A stretch of DNA of 64,000 bases from contig NW_024041039.1 in NCBI RefSeq assembly GCF_014851395.1, positions 1,994,360-2,058,359 of the forward strand, given 5' to 3'. This document shows, in pieces, positions 32,920-42,805 of this stretch. The position numbers and the translations under genes are program-made. Origin of the DNA: Micropterus salmoides (Eukaryota > Chordata > Actinopteri > Centrarchiformes > Centrarchidae). Below the pieces are notes generated by a model. The model saw nothing but the letters and a program-made list of their open reading frames with translations, was not told the DNA's origin and did not search any database. Position 1 is the stretch's first letter; every line of letters begins with the position of its first letter.

Positions 32920-34733
32920 GAATGTAACGGGATTTTATCTTTAATCATTTTAATTTTATTAGTGAAAAAACCCAAAAAAGCATTGCTGTCAGCTTCACAA
33001 AAAACAGGGATAACTGGGGCAGCAGGGCAAACAAGTGTATTGATCGTATCAAACAGCACTTTAGGATTTTTTTTATTTAATGTTATTAGTTGACGGAAAT
33101 AGTCAGATCTGGCTTTTCCAACCGTCACATTATAGGACAACACAAGTTCTCTGAGATAAAGCCTGTGTACCTCAAGGCTAGTGGATTTCCACAGGCGTTC
33201 AGTCTTTCGACACATTCTCTTAAGTTTTAAAATCTCTTCATTAATCCAAGGCCACATTTTTTCCCGAGTAGGCAAGTTTGAATTAACAGGGGCCACCTGA
33301 TCCAGAATCTTTTCACAGTGATTGTTTAAACAGTGAACAAAATCATCCACATCAGGGCAATCCATAACTAGAGCAGGATCAAACAAATCAGAGAAAGTAT
33401 CTGCAGTATTTGCCGTGATAACACGTCTCTGAGACCTAACTACTGGAAGCTTTGGGTCAGAACTGAAGTGAAGATCAAACAGAACAATATTATGGTCGCT
33501 CATATAGACATCATTTACAGATACGTTTAATATATCTAGGCCAAGTGTAAAAACCAAGTCTAAAATATGGCCTTTTTGGTGAGTGGGCTCAGATACATGC
33601 TGATTAAAATTAAAAGTTTCAGTCAATGTTAAAAATTCCATTGCGGGGCAAGATGAGTTGTCATCTACATGAAGATTAAAATCCCCAAGGATTAAGACAG
33701 ATTCCAGCTTAATTATAGAGGATAAGAATTCACTAAAATCCTTTAGAAAGACAGCAGCAGGGCCTGGAGGTCGATAGACCAGAATACAGTAGAAGGGGGA
33801 TAAAAAACCCACCTTTACCATCTGCAATTCAAAAGAAGAAAATTTTTGGGGCAAAATTTCATTACATTTGTGGAAATCCTTGTGCACAATAGCCAGTCCA
33901 CCACCGCGACGAGAGGGGCGGGGCCTCCCAATAGCAGAGCAACCCACTGGGCAGAGCTCATTTAAATGAATAAGCTCGTCCTCTCTCTGCCATGTCTCTG
34001 ACAAACACATAATATCCAGGCCTTCCCTTGTGAAAAGATCGTTTAATGAATGCGATTTATTCGCAATAGAACGAGCATTCAACAGGCCGAAATGCATTTT
34101 GGAGAACGTCACGGAGGCAGTGTCCCTGCTTTGCAACGGGATTGGTTGCAGGCACGACCAGCGGTCACATGGTCTTTTGCTGGTCCATTTGGAAAGAGCC
34201 GGCACAAACACGGAAGTAAACATTTGCGGCGAAAGTCTCGGACCACCACTCCAGCGCTGTGAAGGATCCAGGACACCCGTTGAAATCCGAACAGGCGGCG
34301 GCGAAGCTACGCTGCCGCACACATCGTGAAGAGGAATCCGCCGCAGGCACTGAATGCGGTCCCGGCGGCCGAAGACAACAAAGCCACCGCGCGCTGCGGC
34401 ACGCCTACGCCTGACCTGGACACCGGACCGCAAGCCTCTTTTCCTGAATCTCCTACGGACCCTACCCGGAGCCCGGTATAGTAGCAAGTAGTCAGGAGAG
34501 TCAGGATCGATAGCAAATGGAGGAGGAAATGCCTGTTTGAACCTGTCGTAATTATCAAACAGGACCTCCATCGACTCTCTGATGTGAAACAAAGAGTCCC
34601 GGTCATAAGTCCATACAGCCAGAACACATCCATCTGTTATGCAGGCTGAGATGATCACGTACACTGAGAAACAGAGCATTAATAATTTACACAGCAGGAA
34701 ACGAGCCGCGGCTCTGCCAGTTACAGGCGCCAT
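32859..34733 (-). CDS. LINE ORF, endonuclease part
   Basis: 624 residues from ATG 34733. Residues about 10-32 are hydrophobic (RFLLCKLLMLCFSVYVIISA), followed from about 110 by an Arg-rich stretch (RVRRRFRKRG, VRRRRAAARGG). The AP endonuclease spans about residues 215-450, with HFGLLNARSIANKS, MCLSETWQRE, RRGGGLAIVHKD, ILVYRPPGPAAVF, LILGDFNLHVDDNS and the catalytic SDHNIVLFDLH. The linker follows with KMWPWINEEILKLKRMCRKT. The frame runs out shortly after NKIKMIKDKI, where one base appears missing relative to the downstream RT part. It would nick target DNA to prime reverse transcription. The hydrophobic N terminus is unusual for a nuclear-acting protein. Confidence 0.8.
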   Translation of the reverse strand: MAPVTGRAAARFLLCKLLMLCFSVYVIISACITDGCVLAVWTYDRDSLFHIRESMEVLFDNYDRFKQAFPPPFAIDPDSPDYLLLYRAPGRVRRRFRKRGLRSGVQVRRRRAAARGGFVVFGRRDRIQCLRRIPLHDVCGSVASPPPVRISTGVLDPSQRWSGGPRLSPQMFTSVFVPALSKWTSKRPCDRWSCLQPIPLQSRDTASVTFSKMHFGLLNARSIANKSHSLNDLFTREGLDIMCLSETWQREDELIHLNELCPVGCSAIGRPRPSRRGGGLAIVHKDFHKCNEILPQKFSSFELQMVKVGFLSPFYCILVYRPPGPAAVFLKDFSEFLSSIIKLESVLILGDFNLHVDDNSSCPAMEFLTLTETFNFNQHVSEPTHQKGHILDLVFTLGLDILNVSVNDVYMSDHNIVLFDLHFSSDPKLPVVRSQRRVITANTADTFSDLFDPALVMDCPDVDDFVHCLNNHCEKILDQVAPVNSNLPTREKMWPWINEEILKLKRMCRKTERLWKSTSLEVHRLYLRELVLSYNVTVGKARSDYFRQLITLNKKNPKVLFDTINTLVCPAAPVIPVFCEADSNAFLGFFTNKIKMIKDKIPLHSCGTTAVLSQSPACGPLLGL

Positions 34734-34745
34734 CTTGCTCCTCTA

Positions 34746-35744
34746 GCAGAGCTGGGGCATCTGTGGTACAGCATGTGTGAGGGCCTGTCCAACGCTGATA
34801 GTAGCTTTTTTTAATTAACTGAATTTATCTGTGGCATATGATATATTTTTTACCTTTATGTGGCACTACAGGATTGGATCTGATAGAGCAGAACTTTGCA
34901 GCGACTGCGGTAGCAGTCACAGCTAACAGCTGGCAGCCCTCACATGCATTTTCCTTAGGAAATGTCTTTCTAGTTGATTAAAATCTCCCGACAAGCCGAC
35001 AGAGGATAGGTCATGATCTAAGGTTAATACATGTTTATCTACACATCCAAAAGGTTTCACACACAGTCCACGTTTATACAGTGAAACTGTTCAGAGTAAA
35101 GCAGCCATCCTGATCAATTCTGAGCTCCAGCGGAGCATCTAAATTATCTCTGAAGCTAACAGTTGAAATCTGTTTCTCTGGAGAGTTTCCTTTTTCCTGT
35201 CATGTCACATTTATAACTACAGTTTTTTTCTCTTGCATACTTAAATGCCCCATGATATTTGTTGAGTTTATTGAGCACATTAAAACGTTTAAACGTTCTG
35301 AAAGCAGCCTCTCTAATCACGAAAGCACATTGTTAAAGTAAACATTCATACAGCAACAAAACACAAAATAAAGAAACCACTGTAGGGGAGAGATGTGACC
35401 CATGACCGGTTCGTCACTGTTAATAATAATGCAGCGCACTGAGGATCCAGACGTTTCATAGAGGAGACAGCGTCTGTCAGTATGTTCACTGTTATCAGTT
35501 CAGACATTCACTGCTAAACCACGGAGCTGCACAGGAACACTAGGCTTCATGATCAGAGACGGGTTTTAAATCACGGCCACACTTGTGTCCGTATCCTCCT
35601 CTCTGCTGTGAGTCTGCAATTCAATCAATCAATCGATGGTTTTAAAGACGTGCTCTTCATGCGTCATTATAATAGCAGTGCACTATGGTACAAGTGCAAT
35701 TTTTTTTGCATGTTGCATTTAACACACCCATGACTACAAGTAAG
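34746..35744. other. Spacer before repeat R2, with LINE empty site
   Basis: No exon. The stretch 35065-35115 matches the two sides of the LINE insertion at 9886-11826 without the LINE. A short AAGT/TAAG repeat lies at 35740-35751 at the edge of R2. Confidence 0.5.
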
Positions 35745-36091
35745 TAAGTACAACCCTTTCGAACCATGTGCCTAACACGCTGACCATTATTTTTGTATTT
35801 AAACTACCAACATTGGACATGGACACCCTCCAAACGCAACTGCGCCTGTCATGATCCTGTCCTGAGCTTGTCTGTGTTATATTATTTTGGCCATGCCTTC
35901 TCGGTGTTTTGATTTTGATTTCTCTGTGTCTGGGTTTCAGTCCTGTCTTTGACCTGTGTCCAGTATCTATTATATAGTTAGTCTGTGTTTTGGGGTTCAG
36001 TCATGTCTTGTGTCTAGTTTACTCTGTGTGTTTGTGCTGGTCGGTCCGGTACTGTCTGGTTGTGCGGTTATGATCTCTTTAGTTCATTATG

Positions 36092-36228
36092 TCTATGAAG
36101 ATTCTCAGTCATCCAGGTCATAGTTATCCAACGAAGGTTAAAGTCAAGGGCAGCTGGACTTGGCTGAAGATACTGGAAGACGTTTCATCCCTCATCCAAA
36201 GGACTTCTTCATTTCACTTCTTCTTCTT
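36092..36228 (-). mobile_element. Penelope-like 3' tail, 137 bp, with target duplication
   Basis: Flanked by an exact 15-bp direct repeat CTTTAGTTCATTATG (36077-36091 and 36229-36243). It begins on the plus strand with the same TCTATGAAGATTCTCAGTCA end as the Penelope-like block at 14906 and contains GGAAGACGTTTCATCC. It is a severely 5'-truncated insertion within the 1.17-kb insert of R2. Confidence 0.7.
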
Positions 36229-36681
36229 CTTTAGTTCATTATGATTTTTATCTTTCTGCTTTAGCCTCCGTGTAGCCTTGTTTATCTTTTTGTTCATCCG
36301 CATCTTTTAGTTTACTTAATATCTGTCTTGTATCTTAGGTTTAACTTTGTCTTTGCTCCTCGTTCTGTGTCTCAGTTCATGTCTTAGTGTTTTCTCTGGG
36401 TCTGTGTGTGAGTTCTGTCTTATCCCAGCGTCAGTCTGTTTTCCCTGTTGGTGTTAGTTTTGTTGTGATCTGTCTGCTTGCGTCTCAGTTAGTTAGTTTG
36501 TTATTTCTGATCTGTTACATCTTGTGTTATGGCCTTTGTTTAGTGTTCAGTAACTTGTGTTGTGTCTGTTATCCCAGTAATCCCTCTGCACGTCAGTCTC
36601 TCTGTTTTCCCCTTTGCCATCTCTGTCTGCCTCGTTAGCCTCATGTCCCTCACCTGTGTTGTTCCCGCCCTGCTCGTTAGT

Positions 36682-36691
36682 CTGTGTGTGT

Positions 36692-36733
<42 letters not shown>
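36682..36733. repeat. GT dinucleotide repeat
   Basis: About 52 bp of nearly pure GT inside the 1.17-kb insertion. Overlapping Cys-Val frames are not genes. Confidence 0.95.
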
Positions 36734-36735
<2 letters not shown>

Positions 36736-38764
36736 TTACCTGGTGTTTCTGTTTAGTCCTTGTCCGGTCATTCCAGTGTTCTGTTGTGTTTTGTTGTGTG
36801 AAGAAGCTCTGTCTGTTTTTTGGATATCTGCCTGAAACCTGGTCTGCCAGTATTGTGGCTTTCTGTTTGGATAACCTTATTTTGGACTCTGTTTATCAGC
36901 CACTCTGCCTGTAAGTGCGCTCACCTTTTGTTGTCAAATAAATCTTTAAACTGTACCTGCCAGCTGTGTGTCCTGCATTTGGGTCCTCTGACCTACCTTC
37001 TCCACACCACACCAGTGACTGCACCATATGCTTCACTTCATGCACTAAGATCGTTAAAATGCACACTGTTGCACACACAGTTATTTCTTACTGTAAATAC
37101 CTATTTGGTCCATGACAGGACCTCATTTCAGTGGATCACACAGAAACGTTCATTAAAAGATGTATTCATATAATTGTCTTTATTGTTAATTACACATGCC
37201 TAACCAACCTCAAGCTAAATTTATAGGCATTTCGAAACATTGTGATTTATTGTGTGAATATTCAGCACAGTAATCGACTATCAATCAACTCTCTATAGTC
37301 GTTAGTTGCAGCTCTAGACCCAAGCAGAGTTCTGTGTCAGAATCTGCAATATATGTACTTTATTATGAATTGTCACCTGCCAGCTGAATTGTGTCTCCAT
37401 TTATATTGATTAAGTTTAATAAGACCCACAAGTAGAAACCTGTATAATGGCCAAGAGCTTCTTTGAAATTATTCATGGCAGTATTAGAGCTAAGGGTGGG
37501 TGGTGGTGGTGGTGGTGTCGAAGTGGGTGTCAATGAGGGGCCCAATATGGAAAATGTTTGTCCGCCTGTCCATTAATTCCTAACAGTGGACCTGGTGCAG
37601 ACTATTCAGTTTCTCTTCTGTATCGGCTTTGAAGCTCCAGCACATTTCATTTAATAGAAGAAGAAAAGAGTCACCCTTAAATTCATGTTCATTTTACCAA
37701 GAACAGTGCCCCACTGGAACTTGTGTGAAGTGGTTTCTGGTCAGCCAAGCAGCAACAACAAGTCCTTGTGATTGTCAATCACTCCAAAAAGATGCCACAC
37801 TTGGAGAGAAATCTCTCTCCCCAAAATCAAGCCGAAGGGTTTTTACCAGAAACAATGTCCAGAGCCCCAAACATTCTCAGTGTGAGATGATGTCCTCTCT
37901 GAGTTAGAGGCTTCAGGTAAAGCTGAAACTCAACTTAAATGTGTCTCCGTCATGACTGTCACCTGCATTTATTTAATGCATAATTTTTAATAACTCATTT
38001 AGTAAATCATTAAGTGGCACTGTTCACTGTTCTGTGCTGATGATTGCATGTTAGCAGCGAAACTGAAATAGGGGTTTCCACTTCCCTTCAAAGGTAATTT
38101 CCTCAAACCCTGAGTCAGAAATCTCCACTTCAGTAACACCTATACCTTACATACGCCAACCTTTCCAGTTTAACTCTATCTATATCGTGACAGTTTGAAG
38201 GTGTGATTTTATCAAAGGATGCAGTTTGGACTGGTCTAAAGGCACAAACAAAGTCAGTTCCAGAGAAACCACAGTCCACGTCAGAGAAACAGGAGCACAC
38301 CCAGCTATCAAGGGCATAGTTTAGTGTCAACACTGGTTGGGACATCTTCCATCCCAGCAGGGCTGGGGAGGGGTTTCCAGCGAAACCACACGTTCACAGA
38401 TACGTTATTATGAGTCTGGCAAGCTCTGACATGTGACCAGCTACAGCGAAAAGGAGCATTTCTGCATACCATAGTACTCTGTTAGGCTCAACAGGTGTTT
38501 AATAAATTGCTTGTATTGTCTCTCTTACCCCGAACTGCCGCCGCTATTCACGGCAGTGCTAATCAGTGCTTGTGCTGACACCTGAAGCGTTGCAGCGCGG
38601 CCCAGAAGCGGCTCTCCGTTCCACAGAGAATAGGCAGCAAGTCTATTTGTGACAGAAGCTGCGTCAGGCAGCACAGAGCAGATGAACCGGGAAGGAAATC
38701 TGCCACAGAAACGGCACAGAGAATCTGGTCGAGTTTCAAAATAAAACATTCTGTGCAGACTCCC

Positions 38765-39638
38765 GATCTTATATAGTTTACATTTACTCATTTAGCAGAC
38801 GCTTTTATCCAAAGCGACTTACATTTGAGGAGCAGCATACAAGCATCAATAAGATCTACAACTGACAATACATACTTGTAAGTGGAGCAATAAATACTAG
38901 TTAGAGCTAATAGCACGTATGGCACCAATGGGTAAATACCTAGGGAAGGAAGGAAGAGTTAACAAAAAAAGTGCAATCAATACAAAAGAATTGTAAGGGG
39001 ATAGAAGAAGAAGGGCACAGGAAGTGCATGTTAGAGGTGTTTTTGAAGTTAGAGAGGGACGCCCCTGTTCTGATGGCGTGTGGCAGCTCGTTCCACCATC
39101 GTGGTGTCACAGATGAGAACAGGGACTGAGATTGCTTTGTGTGGAGCGTAGTGGCAGAGAAGGAACGTAAACTTGTATTATGGAGTTTAGGTAGATGGTG
39201 CAGACCCAGTAGAGGCTCTGTATGCAGCATTAGGGACTTGAATTTGATTCGGGAGGGCACGGGGAGCCAGGGGGAGGTCACTGAGTAACAGAGGGACATG
39301 AGTCCTTTTGGGCTGATCAAAAACCAGACGCGCTGCTGCGTTCTGAACCATTTGTAGGGGTTTTACCGCACAGCTAGAAGACCTCCCAGGAGGGCGAGAG
39401 ATAACCATGGCCTGTACCAGAAGCTGGGTGGCGTGCTGGGTGAGGTAGGGCCTGATTTTCCTTATGTTGTATAGAGCAAAGCGGCATGAACGAGAGACAG
39501 CAGCAGCATGGTCTGAAAAGGACAGCTGGTCATCAGTCATGACACCAAGCTTCTCACCACCCTGGTTGGAGTGATGGTTGAGGAGTCAGTTTGTAGTGTG
39601 ATGTTATGGTGGATAGATTGCTTGGCTGGAATGACCAA
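38765..39638 (-). mobile_element. L2-type LINE 3' fragment in R2
   Basis: Duplicate of 14040-14891. It encodes DDQLSFSDHAAAVSRSCRFA, QMVQNAAARLVFDQPKRTHV and SVTPRWWNELPHAIRTGAS in two frames. Unlike the R1 copy it retains YLTQHATQLLVQAM, i.e. R1 lost 12 bases here. Confidence 0.75.
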
Positions 39639-39652
39639 TAATATCAACAATA

Positions 39653-40217
39653 TGTCTATGAAGATTCTCAGTCATCCAGGTCATAGTTATCTTGTTGCTG
39701 TGACGACAGTCGTTACAGTCGTTAAGACTACCTGTGGCCAAGACTGAACGACCATCGTTGGTATCTTCACCTGAGGCCAATAGGTTACATTTGTTGAGTT
39801 TCCTGGGAAGTGATGAAAGGACAGCATTGTAAGTGGGGGATAAGTGGTGGCGTAGACCCCCTCCCCTGTTCAATGACGGCTTCTCAACCCTGGTGTAGAT
39901 CCTTCCTTGACACCTCTTTCAAACCATCCATCATCCTCTCTCGTCCTATCACTTCCTGCAGGTTTTCTGGCTCTGGAGCTGTGGAGTCTGGATCTGTGGT
40001 TGCGGGTCACCTACTGCCCCCGTGTTCCTGCTCAACACCCTCTGCTACAATGACTATTGTTGCTAGTCTTATTGTTATTATTGTTATTATAATCATTAAC
40101 ATTACGATGGTTACCATTAACACTATTATAAATATCTGTACCATTTTTCATTTAGTCTATAGCAAAATTACCTTCACTGTCTGTACCTCTGTGTGTATAT
40201 TGTGTAGGCTGCCTCCC

Positions 40218-40300
<83 letters not shown>

Positions 40301-40566
40301 CCCAGCCGGTCGAGGCAGATGGCCGCCCACCCTGAGCCATGGTTCTGCTCGAGGTTTCTGCCTCTTAAAGGAAGTTTTTCCTTGCCTCTGTCTCCTAGTG
40401 CTGCTCTTGGTGGGAACTGTTGGGCTTCTGTAAATATCATCACAGAGTACGGTCTAGACCTGCTCTTTTATGAAAAGTGCTGTGAGATAACTGTTGTTGT
40501 GATTTGGCGCTATATAAATAAAATTGAATTGAATTGAATCATGAAAGAGGTGTCAAGGAAGCCATC
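39653..40566 (-). mobile_element. Penelope-like fragment with nested LINE tail, R2 copy
   Basis: The same structure as in R1: target duplication TAATATCAACAATA at 39639-39652 and 40567-40580, inverted 20-mers at 39902-39921 and 40542-40561, and the minus-strand SLNRGGGLRHHLSPTYNAVL segment near 39820-39875. The LINE 3' UTR piece is 39922-40541. The terminal LINE tail here has GGCGCTATATAAATAAAATT, two bases longer than R1. Confidence 0.6.
40222..40296. repeat. CT dinucleotide repeat, 75 bp
   Basis: The expanded counterpart of 15474-15516. Confidence 0.95.
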
Positions 40567-41129
40567 TAATATCAACAATAACTACATTTAAAAGATATGT
40601 AGCCTACTTAACCATGGTGGAAGCACAAAAATCAAAGACAGCTGACCAAATCAACAAAATCTGAACATGTCGGCAAAATCAGGCAGGCAAAACGATCTTA
40701 TTCTAAAATGCTCCATGTGGGACATGAAGCCCTGCAGAGAACGTAACAAAACCGTTTTACAGCGAGCTGTGATCTGTAGTATTAAGCAAAATAACGGACA
40801 AATAAACAACTACTCAACAACGTGGGGCAGGCTAAATGCTTCGCTGCTGAAACGCTTCTAAAGAGCTTGCAGTGTGAGTTGATGCCGGGCAGAGGACTGA
40901 ACAAAACCACGGTGCAGCTGTAATGCGGTGCACACACCACCTGTTCTGAAGGCAATAAGTCATAGAAGTCATATTCAGTCTGACTTCAGTAAAAGCCACA
41001 TTACCTCTAAAGAAAACAGCTCACTGATCATTGCATGTATAGATGTGCTGTAGGTCTGTCTGACTGTCTAGTAGTAGAAGTAATAAGTGTACTAGTTAAT
41101 AGTTAGGGTTAGTCATTTACAGATTATGA

Positions 41130-41645
41130 GATAATGATGACATGAAACAATAAATAGACAAAATACAACACCAGACAAATACAACATACAGTTCTCGTGC
41201 CAGATTTAAAGCCACGGAATAAAAATGTGTTTTAAGTCGTGATTTAAAAACCGGAAGGCTTGGGCCCAGTCTGACACGGAGAGGCAATTCATTCCACAGT
41301 CTCGGGCTGCGACTGAGAAAGCTCGATCCCCCCTGATCTTGAGCCGTGTTTTCAGGAAAACAAGAAGAGACTGGTTTGCAGACCTTAATGACCTTGAAGG
41401 AGCATCTGGCCAGTTGTAGTCGAGAGAGGGAGGCCTGGCTAACACTTTTACAATAGTCATGGCGTGTTGTGATGAATGCATGTATGACCCTCTCAAAGTC
41501 TGTGAGGGATCAAGGGATCAAAATTACAATCCATTTTTACTCCAAGGTTTGTTACAACAGACTAACATAAGGTTGCAGAGTGCCCAGGTCTATTTGTGAG
41601 ACATCAGAGGTGCCACTGGGTCTAAAAACCATGACCTCGGTTTTA
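41130..41645 (-). mobile_element. LINE C-terminal and tail fragment
   Basis: Minus-strand 41496-41206 encodes the very end of an L2-type ORF2, with RSLRSANQSLLVF and LKIRGDRAFSVAA followed by a broken LWNELP-like segment (RDCGMNCLS). The start of the matching post-palm region lies at 41500-41645 in other frames. It is 5'-truncated, and the 3' end lies near 41130 where R2 ends. Confidence 0.65.
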
Positions 41646-41664
41646 CTCGTTAAAGTTTAAAAAA

Positions 41665-41900
41665 TTTAAGGCCAATTAATCAACATGATTATTAGATTGC
41701 CATTAAAATCTACAACTTGGATGACATTTTTCATGTAAAAGCATTTCATGGTTCAAGATTTGCTGCTTTTCCTTTAAAATATTTAAATTTATTTGTAATA
41801 ATTCTGAGCTTTGTATTGTTGGTCAGACAAAACAAGCATTGTGAAGGTGTCACTTTGGGCTCTGGGTAACTGAGCGCATTTCTCACTATTTTCATATTGT
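41665..41900. repeat. Duplicated spacer, copy 2
   Basis: Counterpart of 25290-25540, with GACAAAACAAGCATTGTGAA in common. It lies between R2 and the 3' flank of the SecA-like gene, as copy 1 lies between R1 and the 3' flank of the small gene. Confidence 0.65.
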
Positions 41901-42242
41901 TATAGGCCTAGGGGAAACTGGAGTGCAGCAGTGTCTCCCCCCTTTTCCCACTCCCAGCAATGATCAATGCCACCGGTTATGAAGTCAAAACAAAAGCAAC
42001 TCATACCCTTCACTACTAGCTGCCCTAACAAAGAATACAAAAGAATACAGGAGGAAACAGGATTAAACTAAACCGGCTGCTCCCCCCTACAGGTTTCAGG
42101 ACTGCACTTTTTTACTTTGTCTTATCATGTAACTCTGGTTTCTGTATTGTCTTAATTACCAACAGGTCCTGACTCTGGCTGCTTCTCAAGTCTTTTAATT
42201 GCATCCACGTTTCCCTCACTTGCATCTTTTCCTTGCGCCTTA

Positions 42243-42802
42243 AGTGCAATTTATACTTCTGCGTAGCCTCAGTGTAGGCTACGTGGCCACGCAGAGGCTA
42301 CGCAGTCGCCTGACGTGTACCTCCTCAAAAATGTAACGACACGTCAAGTCGATGCGGACCGTCAGCTCTGTGATTGGTTGGCTGGGTAGCCTCGCAATAC
42401 CTCTGAGCTGACCGGAAGTACCCCGCGCATTGAAGTAACTTTTACTAGCGGCTAAAACGGCTTCTGTAACACAGTGAATTATTATATTTGACCATTGCAA
42501 CCCGAGCGAAATGACTCAGAATCAGAATGTGATCCATTCGCTCGGTAACATTTGAAAAGGCTACACCAGCCGCACGTTTACAGTTTTACCCATTTATATT
42601 AGCGGAGGGCTAAACCGGAAGTTAACCTGCTCGGATGGCAAAAGTCAACACAGTGGATGCTGTAGCGCTATGTTGACTAGCGTGTGGGGGTGTAATTGCA
42701 GAATGACGGACACACCTACGCACAAGTATAAATGCATGGCTACTTGCGTAGCCTACGGCGTAGGTACGCACGTAGACCCTATGAAGGAGTATAAATGGGC
42801 CT
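42243..42802. mobile_element. Harbinger-like MITE, 560 bp
   Basis: Imperfect terminal inverted repeats: left AGTGCAATTTATACTTC (42243-42259) and right (complement) AGGCCCATTTATACTCC, matching at 14 of 17 positions. A TTA target duplication is present at 42240-42242 and 42803-42805. Subterminal GCGTAGCCTACG-type repeats lie inside each arm. TWA duplications and these ends fit PIF/Harbinger non-autonomous elements. No transposase. Confidence 0.65.
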
Positions 42803-42805
42803 TTA

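Larger units (their letters stand above)
31166..34745 (-). mobile_element. L2/CR1-group LINE, nearly complete
   Basis: The best-preserved LINE of its group here. The 5' end is near 34745, followed by ORF parts 34733-32859 and 32919-31312. The 3' end carries a TTAC-repeat tail (complement of 31166-31186) preceded by the AATAAACTTTTAC-type tail. Only one frame break separates the two ORF parts (about 32890). No separate ORF1 was seen. Confidence 0.85.
35850..37020. mobile_element. Unclassified 1.17-kb T/G-rich insertion in R2
   Basis: R1 reads continuously across this site (ACGCAACTGC then ACCATATGC), whereas R2 is interrupted between the two. The six-base AACTGC/GACTGC on either side could be a target duplication with one mismatch. 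The insert starts GCCTGTCATGATCCTGTCC and ends near AATAAATCTTTAAACTGTAC and TGCATTTGGGTCCTCTGACC. It has no protein domain and only T/G-rich low-complexity frames. It may be a non-autonomous retroelement. Family not recognised with certainty. Confidence 0.6.
35745..41120. repeat. Segmental repeat R, copy R2
   Basis: Same order and orientation as R1 (11880-16330), with very high identity by eye over 37345-41100. Private to R2: the 1.17-kb insertion (35850-37020) containing a Penelope-like tail; a deletion corresponding to 12293-12631; and a longer CT tract. Frames at 37363-37545, 38130-38345 and 40667-40861 are the same chance frames as in R1. Confidence 0.85.

Noticed and set aside
36387..36914. 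Several overlapping plus-strand frames rich in Leu, Val, Cys
   Set aside because: T/G-rich composition of the 1.17-kb insertion and its GT repeat; absent from R1; no domain.
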